From: Marisa cornuarietis
Lineage: Eukaryota > Mollusca > Gastropoda > Architaenioglossa > Ampullariidae
Length of the DNA stretch: 64,000 bases
NCBI GenBank assembly: GCA_004794655.1
Contig: SMMW01000622.1
Span: 2,728,001-2,792,000, forward strand
Reading direction: 5' to 3'
Every line of letters begins with the position of its first letter. The stretch's first letter is position 1. Shown one piece after another: positions 25,661-39,800 of the stretch. Position numbers and translations under genes: made by a program. The notes beneath the pieces were generated by a model, which made no database searches, had not been told where the DNA came from, and saw only the letters and a list, made by a program, of their open reading frames with translations.

Positions 25661-25967
25661 CAAGGAATAAAAGGTCAACAAATAAGACTCGTGTGTTTTT
25701 CCCTGGTGCGGAAGTAAGCCTCGCAGACGGTTTGACAGTTCTATCACCGAGGTAAGTGTCTTCATCAAGGGGGACCTCTGTGACACGTGGATTAAAGCTA
25801 CGTGAAGCACGGTGTCGTCCATAGAGAGAGAGAAGGAGAGAGCGCGCTCTGCCACAGGAGACAGGCAAGCAAGACGGCCCCCCCCCCCCACGTCAGCTGT
25901 TTCGCCGTTGCCAGCGCGTTTGGGAGTTAACTGAAGAGTTCCCACACTAAAGAGGAGACAAGTGGCC
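25661..25967 (+). promoter_or_regulatory. Candidate downstream (P2-like) promoter and 5' UTR of the second RAR first exon
   Basis: The sequence just upstream of the ATG at 25968 is GC-rich and CpG-containing compared with the rest of the intron. It holds an A/T-rich motif overlapping a receptor half-site (aataaaaggtcaaca, with AGGTCA at 25672-25677). Two AGTT-type half-sites, agttaa and agttcc, are spaced by six bases at 25925-25942. An in-frame TGA at 25932-25934 shows that the upstream sequence is not coding in this frame. Vertebrate RAR P2 promoters carry a retinoid response element near the start. Whether these weak motifs do that here is only a guess. Confidence 0.3.
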
Positions 25968-26244
25968 ATGCTGCCGTCGACAGCAACCTTACCGCACCGG
26001 CAGGAGTGGTTCGACGTTGGACCGTCCTGGGGTGGGGTGTGCCAGGGGGGACCCGCGCACGGCGGAGGACAGCTGTACCACATGTACCCGTGTGACCAGT
26101 ACAGGTATCGCTCCTTCACCGATGGCACCGCTGCTGCCAGCGGAAGTTGTAGCCGTCATGCCGACAACCAGAGGGCGCTGGACATTCTGGGCAGGAAGTC
26201 TTGCTGTCGGACCATGTCCAGCATGGAGGAGCTAGCCTACCAAG
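25968..26244 (+). CDS. RAR: RAR first coding exon of the downstream-start isoform
   Basis: Encodes residues 1-92 of a 794-aa receptor, an alternative A/B region starting [10 protein letters not shown] and rich in G, S, H and aromatic residues. ATG 25968 is the first ATG after the in-frame stop at 25932, with G at -3. The exon ends at caag|gtctgc in phase 1. Its one left-over base joins with gg at 45925 to give Gly, the same junction as the exon at 8479. No domain match is expected: A/B regions carry the ligand-independent AF-1 function and diverge fast. A single first exon placed downstream of another N-terminal exon mirrors the A2-type exons of vertebrate RARs. The donor is acceptable but not ideal (GTCTGC), so the exact 3' end is the main doubt. 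Confidence 0.72.
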
Positions 26245-27863
26245 GTCTGCACTTGCTGTCGTCTTTTATATTTTACGGCTTTTTTTTTTAAATGACAAGT
26301 TGCTTTACCGGCCTGTTCACAGATAGCATTTTAATTTGTAAATAATTTAGCTCTTTGGAATTGTGTGAAAGTGGTTGTGTGTACGTGCATGCGTGTGTCC
26401 GTGCCCTCGTTGCGTGCACGCATGTTTCTATATATATATATATATAGAGAGAGAGAGATGGCATAAAGGTGTTTCTGTGCGCTGCAGTCATCATGAAGGC
26501 AATGTCCGCATTCTGTAGCAGTTCGTGCTGGTAGTAGACAGGTATGTCGCATCATGTCACACGTTCGCGTCACGTCACTGGCCGCTAAGATAGCTACGTC
26601 ACGGTGCCCCGTGTTGTGTCTTGGACTTTGTTGTCATACCGCCACCCAAGCCTTTGGCGCAGAATCCAACTCTTGCGCTGCGGAAGCGTTCGTAGCGCCT
26701 GTCCATACGTAAAAATGCCCATAGAGTGTGAAAAAGCAACCCTCCGGGCAAGTTTGTGTAGGGACAAAGAGATACGAACGATTTCACAAACCTCTTCGTG
26801 AATCATTAAAGTTTTATAATTGACTTTCTCAGATGCAAACCGGCAGCCGAGAAAATATTGTCTTCTGTAAGGAGTATTTGTGTAAGATTTATTTTAAAAA
26901 AATTGATCTTTACAAATCGGGACAAAACCTTTTCTAGTGCTAGGGTGTGGCTTGAGGCCAGAGAGAAGTCAGGAACCGGCACAGTGTAAGGAGCGAGGCT
27001 ACCAGGGCACGCCTTTCCTTTCGGACTGTAGAGTGGCGGCCATGGCAGTCCCTCCCTTTCTGGTCGATACCGACTGAAGAACACAAGAAGTAGTAGCAGT
27101 GGTGGTGGAACCTTTTTAGTAATTGCGTTTGTAATTAATTTTAATTACAGAAGCATGCATGTCGATGCGCACTGATCTTCAGCCGTTGAAGGCGGCAGGT
27201 TTATTGCAAACCTCACTCGCTGCCAGGACAAACAAGAGAGCTACTGCAGCAGGCTTACACGCCCCCTCTTTCACCTTCTTTACCCACTTTTTTATCATCT
27301 CTAACTCCCTTTCTTCTCCTCTCTTTCTCTTCTTCCTTTCGAACGCCTGTGCTCGGGTGGGTAAGTCGGTGGGGGAATGCAACAAATTACGGAAAACACA
27401 TTTGGTGAGTGGGAAGCAAATCCAAGTAATAGCATTGTCGAAACGAAGTCGTCATGACGCAATCACAGGTGTAAAAGTCAGTTAGCAGTGGCGCGCGCGT
27501 GTAAAACCCTGGAGACGATTGTACTGTCGGTCCGTCTGTGCGTTGACGTGGAAGGGAGAAAGACGGGCGGTGTGTAGTAAATACATTTTTTTCAATATCT
27601 TTGTCAGCAAAAGACACATTCTTCATGGTCTATTCAATCTCTGATACTGTACAACATTCTTACTGTAACGTCTTAAGTGAGACCCACTTGCATTGATGGA
27701 GATGGTCGTTAGAGCCTTGTGTGTACCCAACATCCAGCGCGCACGACACCGCCACAGACCAGTAGCTCCACCATCAAGAACAGTCTTTATGTCTTCTGTT
27801 TCTCTCCTCTTCTCCTTTTTTTAAAGTACAGTATTGTAGCCTAGTTGACAAATATTAATAGAC

Positions 27864-27895
<32 letters not shown>

Positions 27896-30800
27896 AAAGT
27901 CTTTGAACGCGTTTTTCTTTCTTCGGCGGGGGGGGGAAGGATTGTGGAAATTGCAGGGATAAATATTGTAATTCTGTAATGTGCTGCTGCGTGAAGCCAC
28001 CCACAGGTCTGGCGAGTGTCCAGCTTTCGTTCCCATGTAGCAAGTATATTCAGTCTCTCTTGTAGCAACCTTTGCTTTACCAGATGGTGACTCACCTGTG
28101 CTCGGCGAGTACAGCGCTGAAAATATATGTGAGAAACCAGACCTGTCCCAAATATCGCATTTAGCATCACCCGATTTTTGGATTTATGTCGGAAATCTTT
28201 TGTCTTGAACTTTTGTTCATCGGGAGAACAGAAAATGTCTGTAATTCACAGTAAAATATGCATTATGGTATACGCAAACAAAAAGACGTTTCAAAAAATA
28301 TATTTATTGTTACCTTTATCCGAGATTTTCATAAACTATTATATAAAGTGTCCTGATTTTAAAAACATTATGGATGTCTTGACATGTCGGAGGTTTCCTT
28401 CTTTGACCAGTTTGTGCGGTGCTGTTGTTGAGATGTTGTGGCTAAATCTGTTAAATTGTAAATCGATAACAATTTCCACGTGTAAACCCCCCTCCCTCCA
28501 AAAAAAAACCAACAACAACCAAACAAGTAGATATAAAGTGGTTAAACATCGTCACTTCACAATCAAGATGGGAAGAGTCAACAGAATGCAGTGCTTCGGC
28601 ATCCTACAAGTAACACTAGCGGAGATGCTGGTGGGGATCGGGGATTGGACAATCCCCAGTGACCAAAGCAAGCCAGGTCTTCGTCATACTAAAAAGGAAG
28701 TTTTGAAAAATCGCACAGGCTAAGCAGATTCGATTAGCGGACACAGTGACACATGCAAGATTATATCCATGCTAAAACTTTCTCAAAATAATGAATTAAA
28801 GAGCAGGATGATGTGATGTCAACCAGTGAAGACATTCTTCCCCGCCTACAACAACAAGCACATCGCTCGACATTTGCCGCTGCAGTCAAGAACAGGAGAA
28901 CGGGACGAAGCCACGAGCTCAGCTGAAAATGACTGCTTTTTAAACAGCTGCTGAGAGTGAAAGCAAGACCTACGAAAAAAAAAAAGAAAAAAAGAAAGGA
29001 AAACTGGCGAAGAACAAGAATAAAGGTAAAAAAAAAAAAAGAAGCCATTTAGCAAAAACAGTGGTCTCGCTCATAAGCCGTATGCACTGCCTTAACACGA
29101 AGATAATTAGCAAGCAGATGAGCGAGTAAGTCAGCCAGTCAACTGTAGGAGACCAAGTAAGTTCACTGTAGAAGAGCTCGACATGAGCCGCAATCCGTCC
29201 TTTATTCTTTTCTTTCTCTGTGTTCGATATTACACTGTCAGTTGTTTTTTTATATATATATATTATCCATTCTGTACCGTCATTCGATGAAAAAGATCGA
29301 ACTGACGGTACAGTATGGACAACATAAAAAAACCATACCAAACCGTCTGTCCTACAGGAAATCCGCAGGTCGCCGACATCCTTCAGAGTCTGGTGTTTGT
29401 TAGCCATATATTCAGCATGGGTTTACTAAAAATCAGTCCTTTAAAACGATAGCATCAGGACCAGCTAAAATGCAGTCACCGACAAACACCTAAGATTCAA
29501 AATGAACAAAAGCGTGTATTTATATTTTCAACGCTTTGGGTGAAGCCTGAAGTAAGCGTTTTGATCGTTGAGAACTCGGCCGACCATCCCCACGTAGTTG
29601 TTTGATAAAACTTGTTTGTTGCGTGGGATGTAGGTTTGTAAGCACTGCTGGTTTTCGTGGACTAGTCGAAAGACCAAGAAATATTTAAAGACAGCTGTCG
29701 ATGGACTGATGAAGGGGTCACTGTTTGGAGGGGGGTGGGGGTCAGGACTGCTTGTCAGACTGCGAAAAGGAAAGCCAGTCTAAAGCAAGGAGACGAGACG
29801 TGACGTGAAAGTGTTGAATGCGGACAGCCACGTCATTTGCCTCCGACGCCCGGAGGGAACGGCGAGAAAAGCAGGAGATGACACTGATCAATGCTGCCCC
29901 CAGTCTTTGGCTGCCAAGATTGCGATGGAAAAGACTTGAACTTCATTTATTTTCCAGGTCCGAGGGAGAACATCTGAATCGTTTCCTTCTGGTCAGTCCA
30001 CCATCTGAGACACAAGTCTGACACACCAGTGTAATAAGTTTGATAAGGCTAGGTGGTCATGTCAGTGTGACGTCACGCCTCACCCTAAATCATACAAGCG
30101 CACTACGTCACGTCGGCGGACCCCGCGACTTGTGGGTGAGGGCGAGATCACCTCCGCCGACGTCGCTCACAGCCCGTCTGCTACACAGAATCAATGACCG
30201 CAGCGGCGTCACAGCGATGTTAATATTCCTGTCTGTATAGAACTCCAACTCATCAATCGAAAAGAACCATAAGCCCGTTTTTAGAGGGAGGGTGGTAGTG
30301 GAGGGGGGCGGGGGTTGACGCAAGTCGCAAAGAGTCAAGTTATGATGAGACATCATTTACAACATTGATATCAGTAATTTGAAAACACATTCATCATCGT
30401 CAGTGTTTTGAAATGTTAAAAGGAAAACAAAGTAGTTAGGTTACGTGTTAAACATAAACAGACATGCAGACTCTCCCTCTCTCGCACACACACACACACC
30501 GAGTAAAAGATGGGTTTCTGTGGTCACTGTCAGGGTTACACCATAAACCCTCATGGCCACCCTTCAAGGTCTGCTGTAGGAAATAAAATCTTTCCTCGGG
30601 GTTGGGATTTTATTTGTTTTGATCCCCCCCCCCCTTCCATTCCCCTAGGCATTGGTCTTTTGGGGGTGGGACGTCACTGAAGTGTGCAACAATCGCTTGA
30701 TGAAACATGACTAGACATTTTCTGTAGATTATTCTCTGGTTAGCATCATGTCGCTCGCATGTTGTCACAGACAGCACTCCCATAATCCCCGTGTCTTCAA

Positions 30801-33800
30801 GTCTGGTCTGCACCTAAATCTGATACTCGATCGGAATAACAAACGAAGTGGTTTCGGTGACCTTAGCTTTGGCACACACACACACACACAACGCGCGCGC
30901 GTATATAACCAAAGAGAGAAATATTCGGTCAGAACCAAAGGACAGCTATTATCGTGTGATTTAAAATGCATTATGCACGGAGGCATTTAAAATGTCTAGG
31001 AAACTGTAGATGAAGGATACCATTGTGGGGGAAACCACAATAAAAACTCTGCTGTTTTATTTAGCCAAGGCGGAGGTCGCGATTGGGAGGGGCGAGAGAC
31101 GAGGTGGAGGGGGGGGGGTTCCCGCACAATTTGGCGAATGTATGTTTATTGGCCGCCATGCCGCAACTAAGCTGCACTGTGTGGTCTGTGATTTCAATGA
31201 AACCTAGTATCTAGGCTGACGACAGTTCTCACCCAAAATAGTTGGGGCCTAGGCCTGGCGTTTTCTTTACTTAAACTGAAGACTGTTTTATGGCTATCCC
31301 CACCTCTCCGGTCTTCCCGCACCCTCCTCCTCGAAGCACAATCAAGACTTGGAATTGGGTATCAGACTTGGAAATAGTGAGGGTATTGGCGTGTTTGTGT
31401 TTTTATTACCGACAAATATTGTGCAAAAACTGTCGCGCACAAAGATGTAGCCCGGGGCACGGTGTGGTACAGGTGGGGGGGGGGATTATGAAGGTACAGA
31501 GGAAATGCTCACATGCTCGTGAAGACCAAGCTTTGTTCCCCTGTGTGCGATGTCAAAACAACTCCCATCACCACTACCACTACCCACGCATACTAAGCCT
31601 CCGCTCCCACCTACATCGTCGTCGCTCCTCTTTCGCCGACATTTATTTGAAAACGACGAGTGCAACTGATCTTTCAGCAAGTTTTCAAACTTAAAAAAAA
31701 ATTCGGAAGTGCGCAATTAGACTTGCATCTGCAAGTAGGGGGGAAAACACGCTCACTGCTTACGCATGATGATAGTCACGTGCGACAGCGCTGCATCTTC
31801 CTATGTACACAAGCTGGGCGGTTGCTGCACGAAACACTTATTTCCGATCACCATCCCACACTAATGCAGGTTTCCGTGACATAACTAAAGGGTCGTGCGA
31901 GTTGGTGACCCTAGTTTTGCGCGACGCCGCGGACAAACACCTGCACCGGTGACGTCACTAACAGTGCGCGAGGGCCCGGCATGCTTTTCGGCATGCTAGT
32001 GGATGAATGATGTGGCGAGGGATTTGCAGGCAGAAACTTGTGTGTTTATGTCTAAAAGCTTGGATCTCGCAAATGAACCCGTGGTTTTCCGCTCAGATCG
32101 GGGGAAATAGTTTTAGTGCAATATACTGAATCCAGAAATTTCAAAATAATCATGTATATGGGTATAATAGGAAAATTGTGCATACCTGGTCTTTTCATGG
32201 CTACAGTGGCATATCAATGATGTGTACCTTCCGCCTGGTCCAGCCGATGGCGGGCTTGGCACATCAACAACACTGTCTACAGCTGTTTAAAAAGCCATGT
32301 TTTTGACGTGATTTCCGACATCAGATTTCCGACACTATTCACACCTGGAGTTTTGTTTGTTTGTGTGGAGTTTGAACTACAGCGAGACATGGATTATTTT
32401 ATGTAAGGTGGCAGGAAGTATGGGAATGGAAACAATTTGTGGCTAAAGCCGGCCATAAGCGAGCAAAGAACTTGGCAGCCTGACAAGCGATCGATGTCCG
32501 CTCAGATGAACTTCCGCAGGGCGCCTGGGAAATCTGCATTGCCTATCGCCTGCTTAGCGTAAACAGGGACTGGGCAGTCGTTCGCAGTTTCTTGTTTGTT
32601 TGCTTCATTCTTTATGCCGCTGAGGACAAAAGAGAGCAGCTTTACGTCAAAGTATTCGTAAATAAGTTTAGTTGTTAGTCAAAGTCCCCCGGCTACGCGA
32701 CGAGTCCGTGGCGTCTGTTGCTGAGGTGACAGGGTGTCCACTGAACTGGGTGTTCAACGACTACGCAGGGAATTTCGCTGAACACCGTTTGACCTGCCGC
32801 AGCAGATCCCGGGAGTGCAGCGTGGTTCTATCAGTAACCGGGCTACGACCTGACCTTTGACAACAACAACAACAAAAAAAAAAAAGAAGGAAAAAAGACT
32901 CCCCTCCCACAAAAAAAAAAAACAAAACTCGCCAAGCACGTGCAGACTGCCCTACTCGCCGCATAGCATAGATTTTGTTTTGCTACCTCTTACGCGCACC
33001 TCACACGACGCGACCCAACTCGACGTAACACGAAACGTTGGAAAGCGGTCCAGCCGTCTTCTGCAGTCATTTACTCGTTAATCTCCTTTTGCCAGCCTCG
33101 TAGGATGACGATGATCGGAAACGTAGGCTAGCACGAAAACCTGTTTATAAGCGACTAGCTTGCTAGTTGTTTTTAGAAAGAGGTTCTTTCTTGCTGATGT
33201 TTGGACCGAGTGTGTGACGGGGGCGTGTGGAGCAGCGCGCTGCACACCCCCCTTTCCAATCTCCCCTGTCTCTTGTTCTCACTAAGGTGGGCCTGTTAAT
33301 ACAGCTGGACATCACCAGCTTTGTAAGAAGGGTTGAATTCAGACATGCTGGGGGACGGGGGATCTTCCTTTTTGATCATTTGTTGTTGTGTGATTTACCT
33401 CCTTAGTTCAACAAGGAGGCACCTAGGCGAACAAAAGACACCATGTTATTTATTTACTTTTTTCCCTCTACATAAAAGTGCACACAACGGTCGTTTGCCC
33501 CAAGAAATCTATGCAGCCTTGTAGGCTGATAAAGCCATCAGTTAGACCCATCTGGCGCGCAGCTAAGTCGCCAAGTCATTGGTTGACGATGAAGCTAAAT
33601 AACGACGCAGGAGCAATATTATTAATGTGTCTTCACCAAGACAGCTGTCAGCGTCTAATTAAAAGAGAAGGACAATGCCAAACATCTTTATTGATCCTTT
33701 TCATGAAATTGTTTGTCAATGTTACTTTTACGTAATACATCAGACTTTACGTGATACCTTAAGTAGGACGTAAGTATTCATAAAAACAAAACAAACAAAC

Positions 33801-36800
33801 AAACAAAAATCAGAAGGACCGAGCGCTTCGGGACCGGGAGTCGGCAGCGTGAGTACCTTCACTCAAAGACGTGTTCTAGCCATGATTTGGTTGTGTATGT
33901 CTGGATTTCCGCCGGAATTAAAAAAAAAAGTGCAGTTACCGTGCGGTTCTGGCTCGGGGAACTCCACACTTAACACTTCTGTCTGCACGTCAAATTCCTG
34001 TCGGAGTGGATGAGAGTCGTCGGCAAAAATTGCAGTCAGTTTGTTATACAGAAGCTTGCGTCCTCCCAATTATCACTACTGTTTTTTTTTAATGGTTTTT
34101 GTTCAGCTTGTCACTATCCCGTTTGGCTATACTCCCACCCCAGCACACTAGGCCAAAAGTCACGGTGTTGCATGTTATTGAAGTGTAGAATAGTTGCAGA
34201 AGCTCAGGGTGCACATAACAAGATCTAAGTTTTTCTCAAACAGTAAAGGCGGCAATGAATTTTCTTGACAACTCTATCAACGTGAACTTGTTCAAGTAAG
34301 TTTATCATCGATAGGTATACCTAAATATTTGTAACTGTCTGCTCTTCGTACGACCTCGCCTTTAATGAGTATGTCTTCTAAACAGCTGCGGGTGGCAAGT
34401 AAGGCTCGCATTGACTCAATTTATTTCTGTACCTCTCTCCTTCCTTTCTCTCCCGCTTTTGGACTTTGGGTTCGGGTGGCAAATTAAGGGTGAGCTTCAG
34501 CACCAGAGGGGACGACCGTAGGCCACGTAGAAACTGAGCTATTCTGCAGTGGTGGCAAAAATGATGGAGAGGTAGCACAGCTCGAGACCCTCATCTCACC
34601 TGGAATAAAGTCGTTATTAACGGCTACAACTCCAGCTAAAAAAGCACAGACACACAGCAGACCACGTCGCCACTGAGCGCTGCGCCGGAAGTAGATCATG
34701 AGTGGAGATGCTCTCTGTCTGTGTTTGTGGAAGACGTGGGTTTCTCAAGATGATCGATTGATGCGGTGAACACCGTGTAAGTGTCCGAATTGGCTAAGTC
34801 CACTAGACAAAATAGTTCTAGCCTCCCTTTCTCGTGTGCCCGTTTGCTTACTACAAATATTTCATAAGTAGACATCGTATGCGAGAAAAAACCCTCAATT
34901 TACAAGCCGGCTGGTGTTCCATTTTTAATGGGCTACCAATAAGAACGTTTCTAGCTGTAAATGTTTAATGTTTTAACAATAAGAACATGCCTCGCCGAGA
35001 CTTCTTGCAGCGCTAAGCGTGAAGACTGTCTTTTGTTGACAGTAAGCTCAGTATTTGCACGTGTTTCATGCTTCACATCAAGCTATAACTGTACGAGCTT
35101 TTTAGGCTGGATTGCATGGCAGGTCTTAAAAAAATGAGGTCTCGCGTGCATCTGAACTTCTCAAAGTTTGGTCTGAATAGTCGACTTGCCTCTTGAGACC
35201 AGCGACTCAAAACTCATTCTCAAGACCTGATATATTTTCTCCTAGCCAGCGGCTACTTTTGAAAGTTAAGTCTGAAAACTTAGGCTTCACGTTAAATCCA
35301 GCTCAGAACTTACATGCAAACCGGCGCTGATGTCAATACAGTGAGTTTTGTCAGTGCTAGTACCCTCAGTACAGTGAGTGTTACGCATCATACGTGCTGT
35401 AATGGTTGTATGCTAAGTTTTCTTGCCCGGGTTAATGCCGTCGGAAGTGTCGTTATGTTCAGAAAATTGTTATACAACGGTCGAATAAAACATTTTTGCT
35501 TTATGCCTAAGTCGACCAACTCTGCAGTTTTCTCACCTTTCATACACCCTGTTCTCTCTCTGTCCCATTCTCTCTCTGTCTCACATATTTAGAGAGCAGA
35601 TAGTTATGACTCTCATAGACATTTGGAGGATCAAGGTGGTGGATAGGAGAGTTGTCTGCTTCAGTTTGCGGCAGACGATTTACTGAAGTCGATGCGGTCT
35701 TTTTTCTCCGGTGCGTGGTTAAGATGGCCAAAGGCTGGCGCTTGGTGACAATAGAATTGGTTCCTCACCTTACCGCTGGCAATGTTTATAATTATGTTCT
35801 CGTAGGAGAGTTACAGGTGAAAGCTTACCCCAGTGTGCAATCGTATCTGAATGGTTTAATTTGTGACAAGGGGCTAGTCCTCAAAATCAGAGCGAAACCT
35901 TGTGTATCATCCTCATGTGAATATTGCCATTCTTACTCGTTAAAAAAAAAGAAGTCAAGGCATCGTTGACATTCTAATGTATCGTGACAGCGCCGTCATC
36001 AAGTTTATAGACATGTGGGAAGGAAGTCGCCTTGTGAGATGTGTGCATTTGTGGGATCTTGGTACACGTTTGAACGACGATAAAAACACAAGTGGGTTGG
36101 TAACGGGCGCTCTGTAGTGTAATGTTTAATACAACTGATTTTCACTACTGCAGTGGGAGGTCCTGTGTTCATACCGGTTTCCTTCTCCCTCTCCCCACAT
36201 TGCGAAATAACCTCAAGGTGGAAGCACTTTCTTACTTAACCAACAAACCAACCAACCGAACGCGAAATGTGTGGCAGGACATGGAGCCCGGGTCTTACGG
36301 ACGAACATGTGACCAACTTCGGTGAAAGTTTATTATTATGATTAATTTTTTAATAGCCGTCTTGTATACAATTTTCCAGACTTTGTCAAAGGTTCGCTCG
36401 TGTTCATCCGGCTTAGAAAGACCAATGGGGTCATTGCTTAGCTACGAGGCGCTCTGTGTCAGCCCAGCGCGAAAAGATTTCACTTGGACTACATCGCAAC
36501 ATACTTCTGCAGGTGCCTCGTCACGCGTGTATGACTTGCCGGTGTCAGGGTCTCAGCTTTCTATCCGTTCCAAACTTACCTGCGCAGACAACAGGACATC
36601 GCGATGTCTGTTGATCTGTTGATAACAGTGAAGATGACAACCGCTTCAGTAAATGTGTAGTAGGCAAATGCAATCGTGCTACGGCATCGTTTTAAGTGCG
36701 ACTTCTTTAGCTTGACTTTTTTCTAAAATAAAAAAAATTAATTTAAACCTCACCATTTTTAATTTTGAATGCAGGTACAAGGCTACCCAAACCAAATAAT

Positions 36801-39800
36801 AAACTAAAATATTAAATATGGTAAAACAGAATATAATAAAACAAACTATACAAAAATCAAAAATAATAGAATGATATACATTTGCAGATACAAGCCTTTA
36901 ATTTTCCTTTAGTTCTACTCATTTAAATTACAAAGACACTGAATTAAAAAAATAATTAAAATTTGGATTTAAAATTAAGTGTTTTATTAAAATAAGAACA
37001 TCGACTAGAAAAATAAGGTAAGAAGTAAATCAGTAGTGTAAACGAAGAATATATTCCATCACAATCCTCTAATTTTAGTGTATGTATTTAAAAAAAAATT
37101 AACTCTTCGATTTTGTTGCATCGTGCTCACAACGTACAGCAGCTCTTTTGCGCGCGGCGGCGAGACCCCAGAACTTTGCTCAGCCAGTGACGTAGTGCAC
37201 ATGTTTCCATGGCGCCGCCGGATCCTCTCGCAGTAGTGCGTCTTCTAAAACTCTATTTTCCCGTGTCCCGGGTCATTACAGCTTACAGGTTAAATTAAAC
37301 TTTCTGACAGCGCTCAGCACACGGACACATGCAGAAAAAAATCCCCTCTACCCTCCATTTTAAACAGAAAAAACCACCAAAGGACTGATGGTAGCAACAC
37401 GCCAGTTGCGGGGTTTATAATCACAATGGTAATAATTGAATTTGTAAGGCGCGTTTCCCTGTGTGGAGACGACCTCAATGCGAGGTATACAAACGTACCG
37501 AGAGTCAACCATTCAAAAAACACAAGCGCCAGCACACGTCTGTGCAACTTTTAAATAGACGGCGCATGCGTATCTGGTGCGAGCTGCGCATTCGCTGTAT
37601 ACATCTGGAATGGTTGTCTGGCCAGAACCGTGAGATAAGGGAAGGGAGAGACAAAATGATCCATCATTAGAGACTGGCATGTAGTAACTCATAGAGTGTC
37701 GCTAGAACGGGACACAGAAGTAATGTCACTGAAGCGTGACTTGTACTACTGTACTTAAGTCACCGAACCATGACATGACATGGTGGAGTATGGTAGGGTT
37801 GTCACCGGAGCTTGACGTGGTGCTACGTGGTGTGACTTGTACGCGTTGTAGTTGATCTAAGTGACTTTTACTTGATGACATTTCAGACCTCCTGTGACGA
37901 CAGCTTCTCAGAACCAGTCTTTGTCCACTCGTTCTTCACAGCCCCTTATTCCTTTGTACAGATCCTCCCTTCCACATTGTGCACTGAACAAAAAAAAAAG
38001 CATTTTGCAACGATGAAAAATGCTGTCCATGCTAGTAACTGCCCCCGCTTATAATGAGTGTAAGAAAAGCTGTTACTATGAAAAGCCTGAAAACATTTAT
38101 TAAGGTTTCGTGGGATGTCAGCACGCGCGGCCAAACATTTCAGTCTTTCGCGCTCCTCTTGTTTCCTTCGGCGACCTCGGGCGGTAGACATGCTGGTTGT
38201 TGAATGTTGTTGCCAGAGTCGCCTGACACGAGTATTTCTTTCTCACCTTTGCTGTTGAAGAATGTACTCTTCACCTCGTTGACTCAAAGTGTCAGATTGT
38301 GATGTTTTATACACTAACAATCTATGCACACCTGCTAACTGAGCACTGTTTTTTTTTCTAACCAGCGGGAAGATATGAGTTTTCCAGGTTTACCCTTGCG
38401 TTTCAAGACATGATGTTTGCAATCTACAGCTTTCATTAACTGTGGGATAACTAACCACCATCCGAAGTAAAACAAAATGGTAATTGTAACTAAAAGCCTG
38501 TTTGTGTGACTTACCGAAAACAGCGGATGTGTGACATTTGTTATCACTGTGTTGAGTGGAAAATAGATGAATGGTGACGTTGTGGTCCGACTGAAGAGAA
38601 CCGATCCAATCACTTTCTAAGGCTTATCATGTGCCTTACGGGTCAGTCAGTTTTGTGGACAACTGAATAATACTTTTGTGATGATGTTTTTCCATGTTTA
38701 GATTCAAGAAAGGGAATAATAATAATAATAATGAAGAGTTTTATAGCGCATATTCACACTCATAGAGACGATGCTCTTAGCGCTTACTGTCACTCACTCA
38801 CTCACTCACTCACTCACTCACTCACTCACTCACTCACTCACAGCAATGTTTTGTCACTTCAACTATTAGAACAATAAGTAAAAACTGTTTTGGAAACATA
38901 AGAAAAACGATATACACGGTTATAATTAAAAGCGCATGGTAACTGTTGTGGGCAAGTGGATTTCTACATCACAAATCGTGTAATGTTGCAAGTTCGATGT
39001 TCTGACGGAAGAGAAATTCCCTTTGCCAGCCAGACTCCTAAGCAAACAAATCTCTGCTTGGTACAGGCTTGTAAATTCAACACATTGAAATCCATATTTA
39101 ATTTGTGGTTTGCCATATGATATAAAACAAAAACATTTCTACATTAGGAAAATCTGAAACGTGGAGATAGGTAGACCAGACTAAACACAATCTAAAGCAG
39201 TTGTTTCCTCGCAGTTTCTTTTTTCTTTTTCTTGAATTTCATTTTCATTGACAGCAGAATAGCTGACCAGATTTACGGCTGTTACGAATTTTCTTGCCTT
39301 GCTAATGATAATTATTTTGAAACAGCAGTGAGACAAACGGCTTATTGAACTATTCAGTATTAAGCTTTGTATTTTTGAGAAAAATATAGACGTGGATGTC
39401 CTTGGTGTGAGATAGTCGTAAAGTTCTGATAAAGGCCGTTAGTAGGCTACCCTGTGCTCCAGACACTGCCACCACTTTCCCACCACACACAAGCACTCCC
39501 CAAAAAAAGTAATTATAAATCTTTCTTGCAGCATTGTTAATTTAATTATTTCATCGTTAAGAAACTTCATTCTCCACTGGCTGCAGAAGCAGGGTCCTGC
39601 AATAAGTGGCACTGTATCCAATAATTTGTTATATTTATATATATATAATTTAATTTAAAAAGGCAATAACGATGTTGAGGTTTATGTTAGGTTTTAGACG
39701 CCCTCCACCGCTGCGTGTGTATTCGCTAATCAAAACGCGACAATCATTACTGTGATTATGGCAGCCTAAATGCGTTGTTTAAAGAATCAGTCGAGAAAAG

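Noticed and set aside
28640..28657. Short perfect hairpin (ggggattg / caatcccc)
   Set aside because: Eight-base arms are expected several times by chance in 64 kb. No flanking structure.
28178..28723. 181-aa plus-strand open frame in the large intron
   Set aside because: Composition follows AT-rich intron DNA with runs of A. No recognisable domain, and no phase fit with neighbouring RAR exons.
33398..33419. Inverted repeat cctcctta..aaggagg with almost no loop
   Set aside because: Too short to stand out, with no associated feature; may form a cruciform but nothing supports a role.
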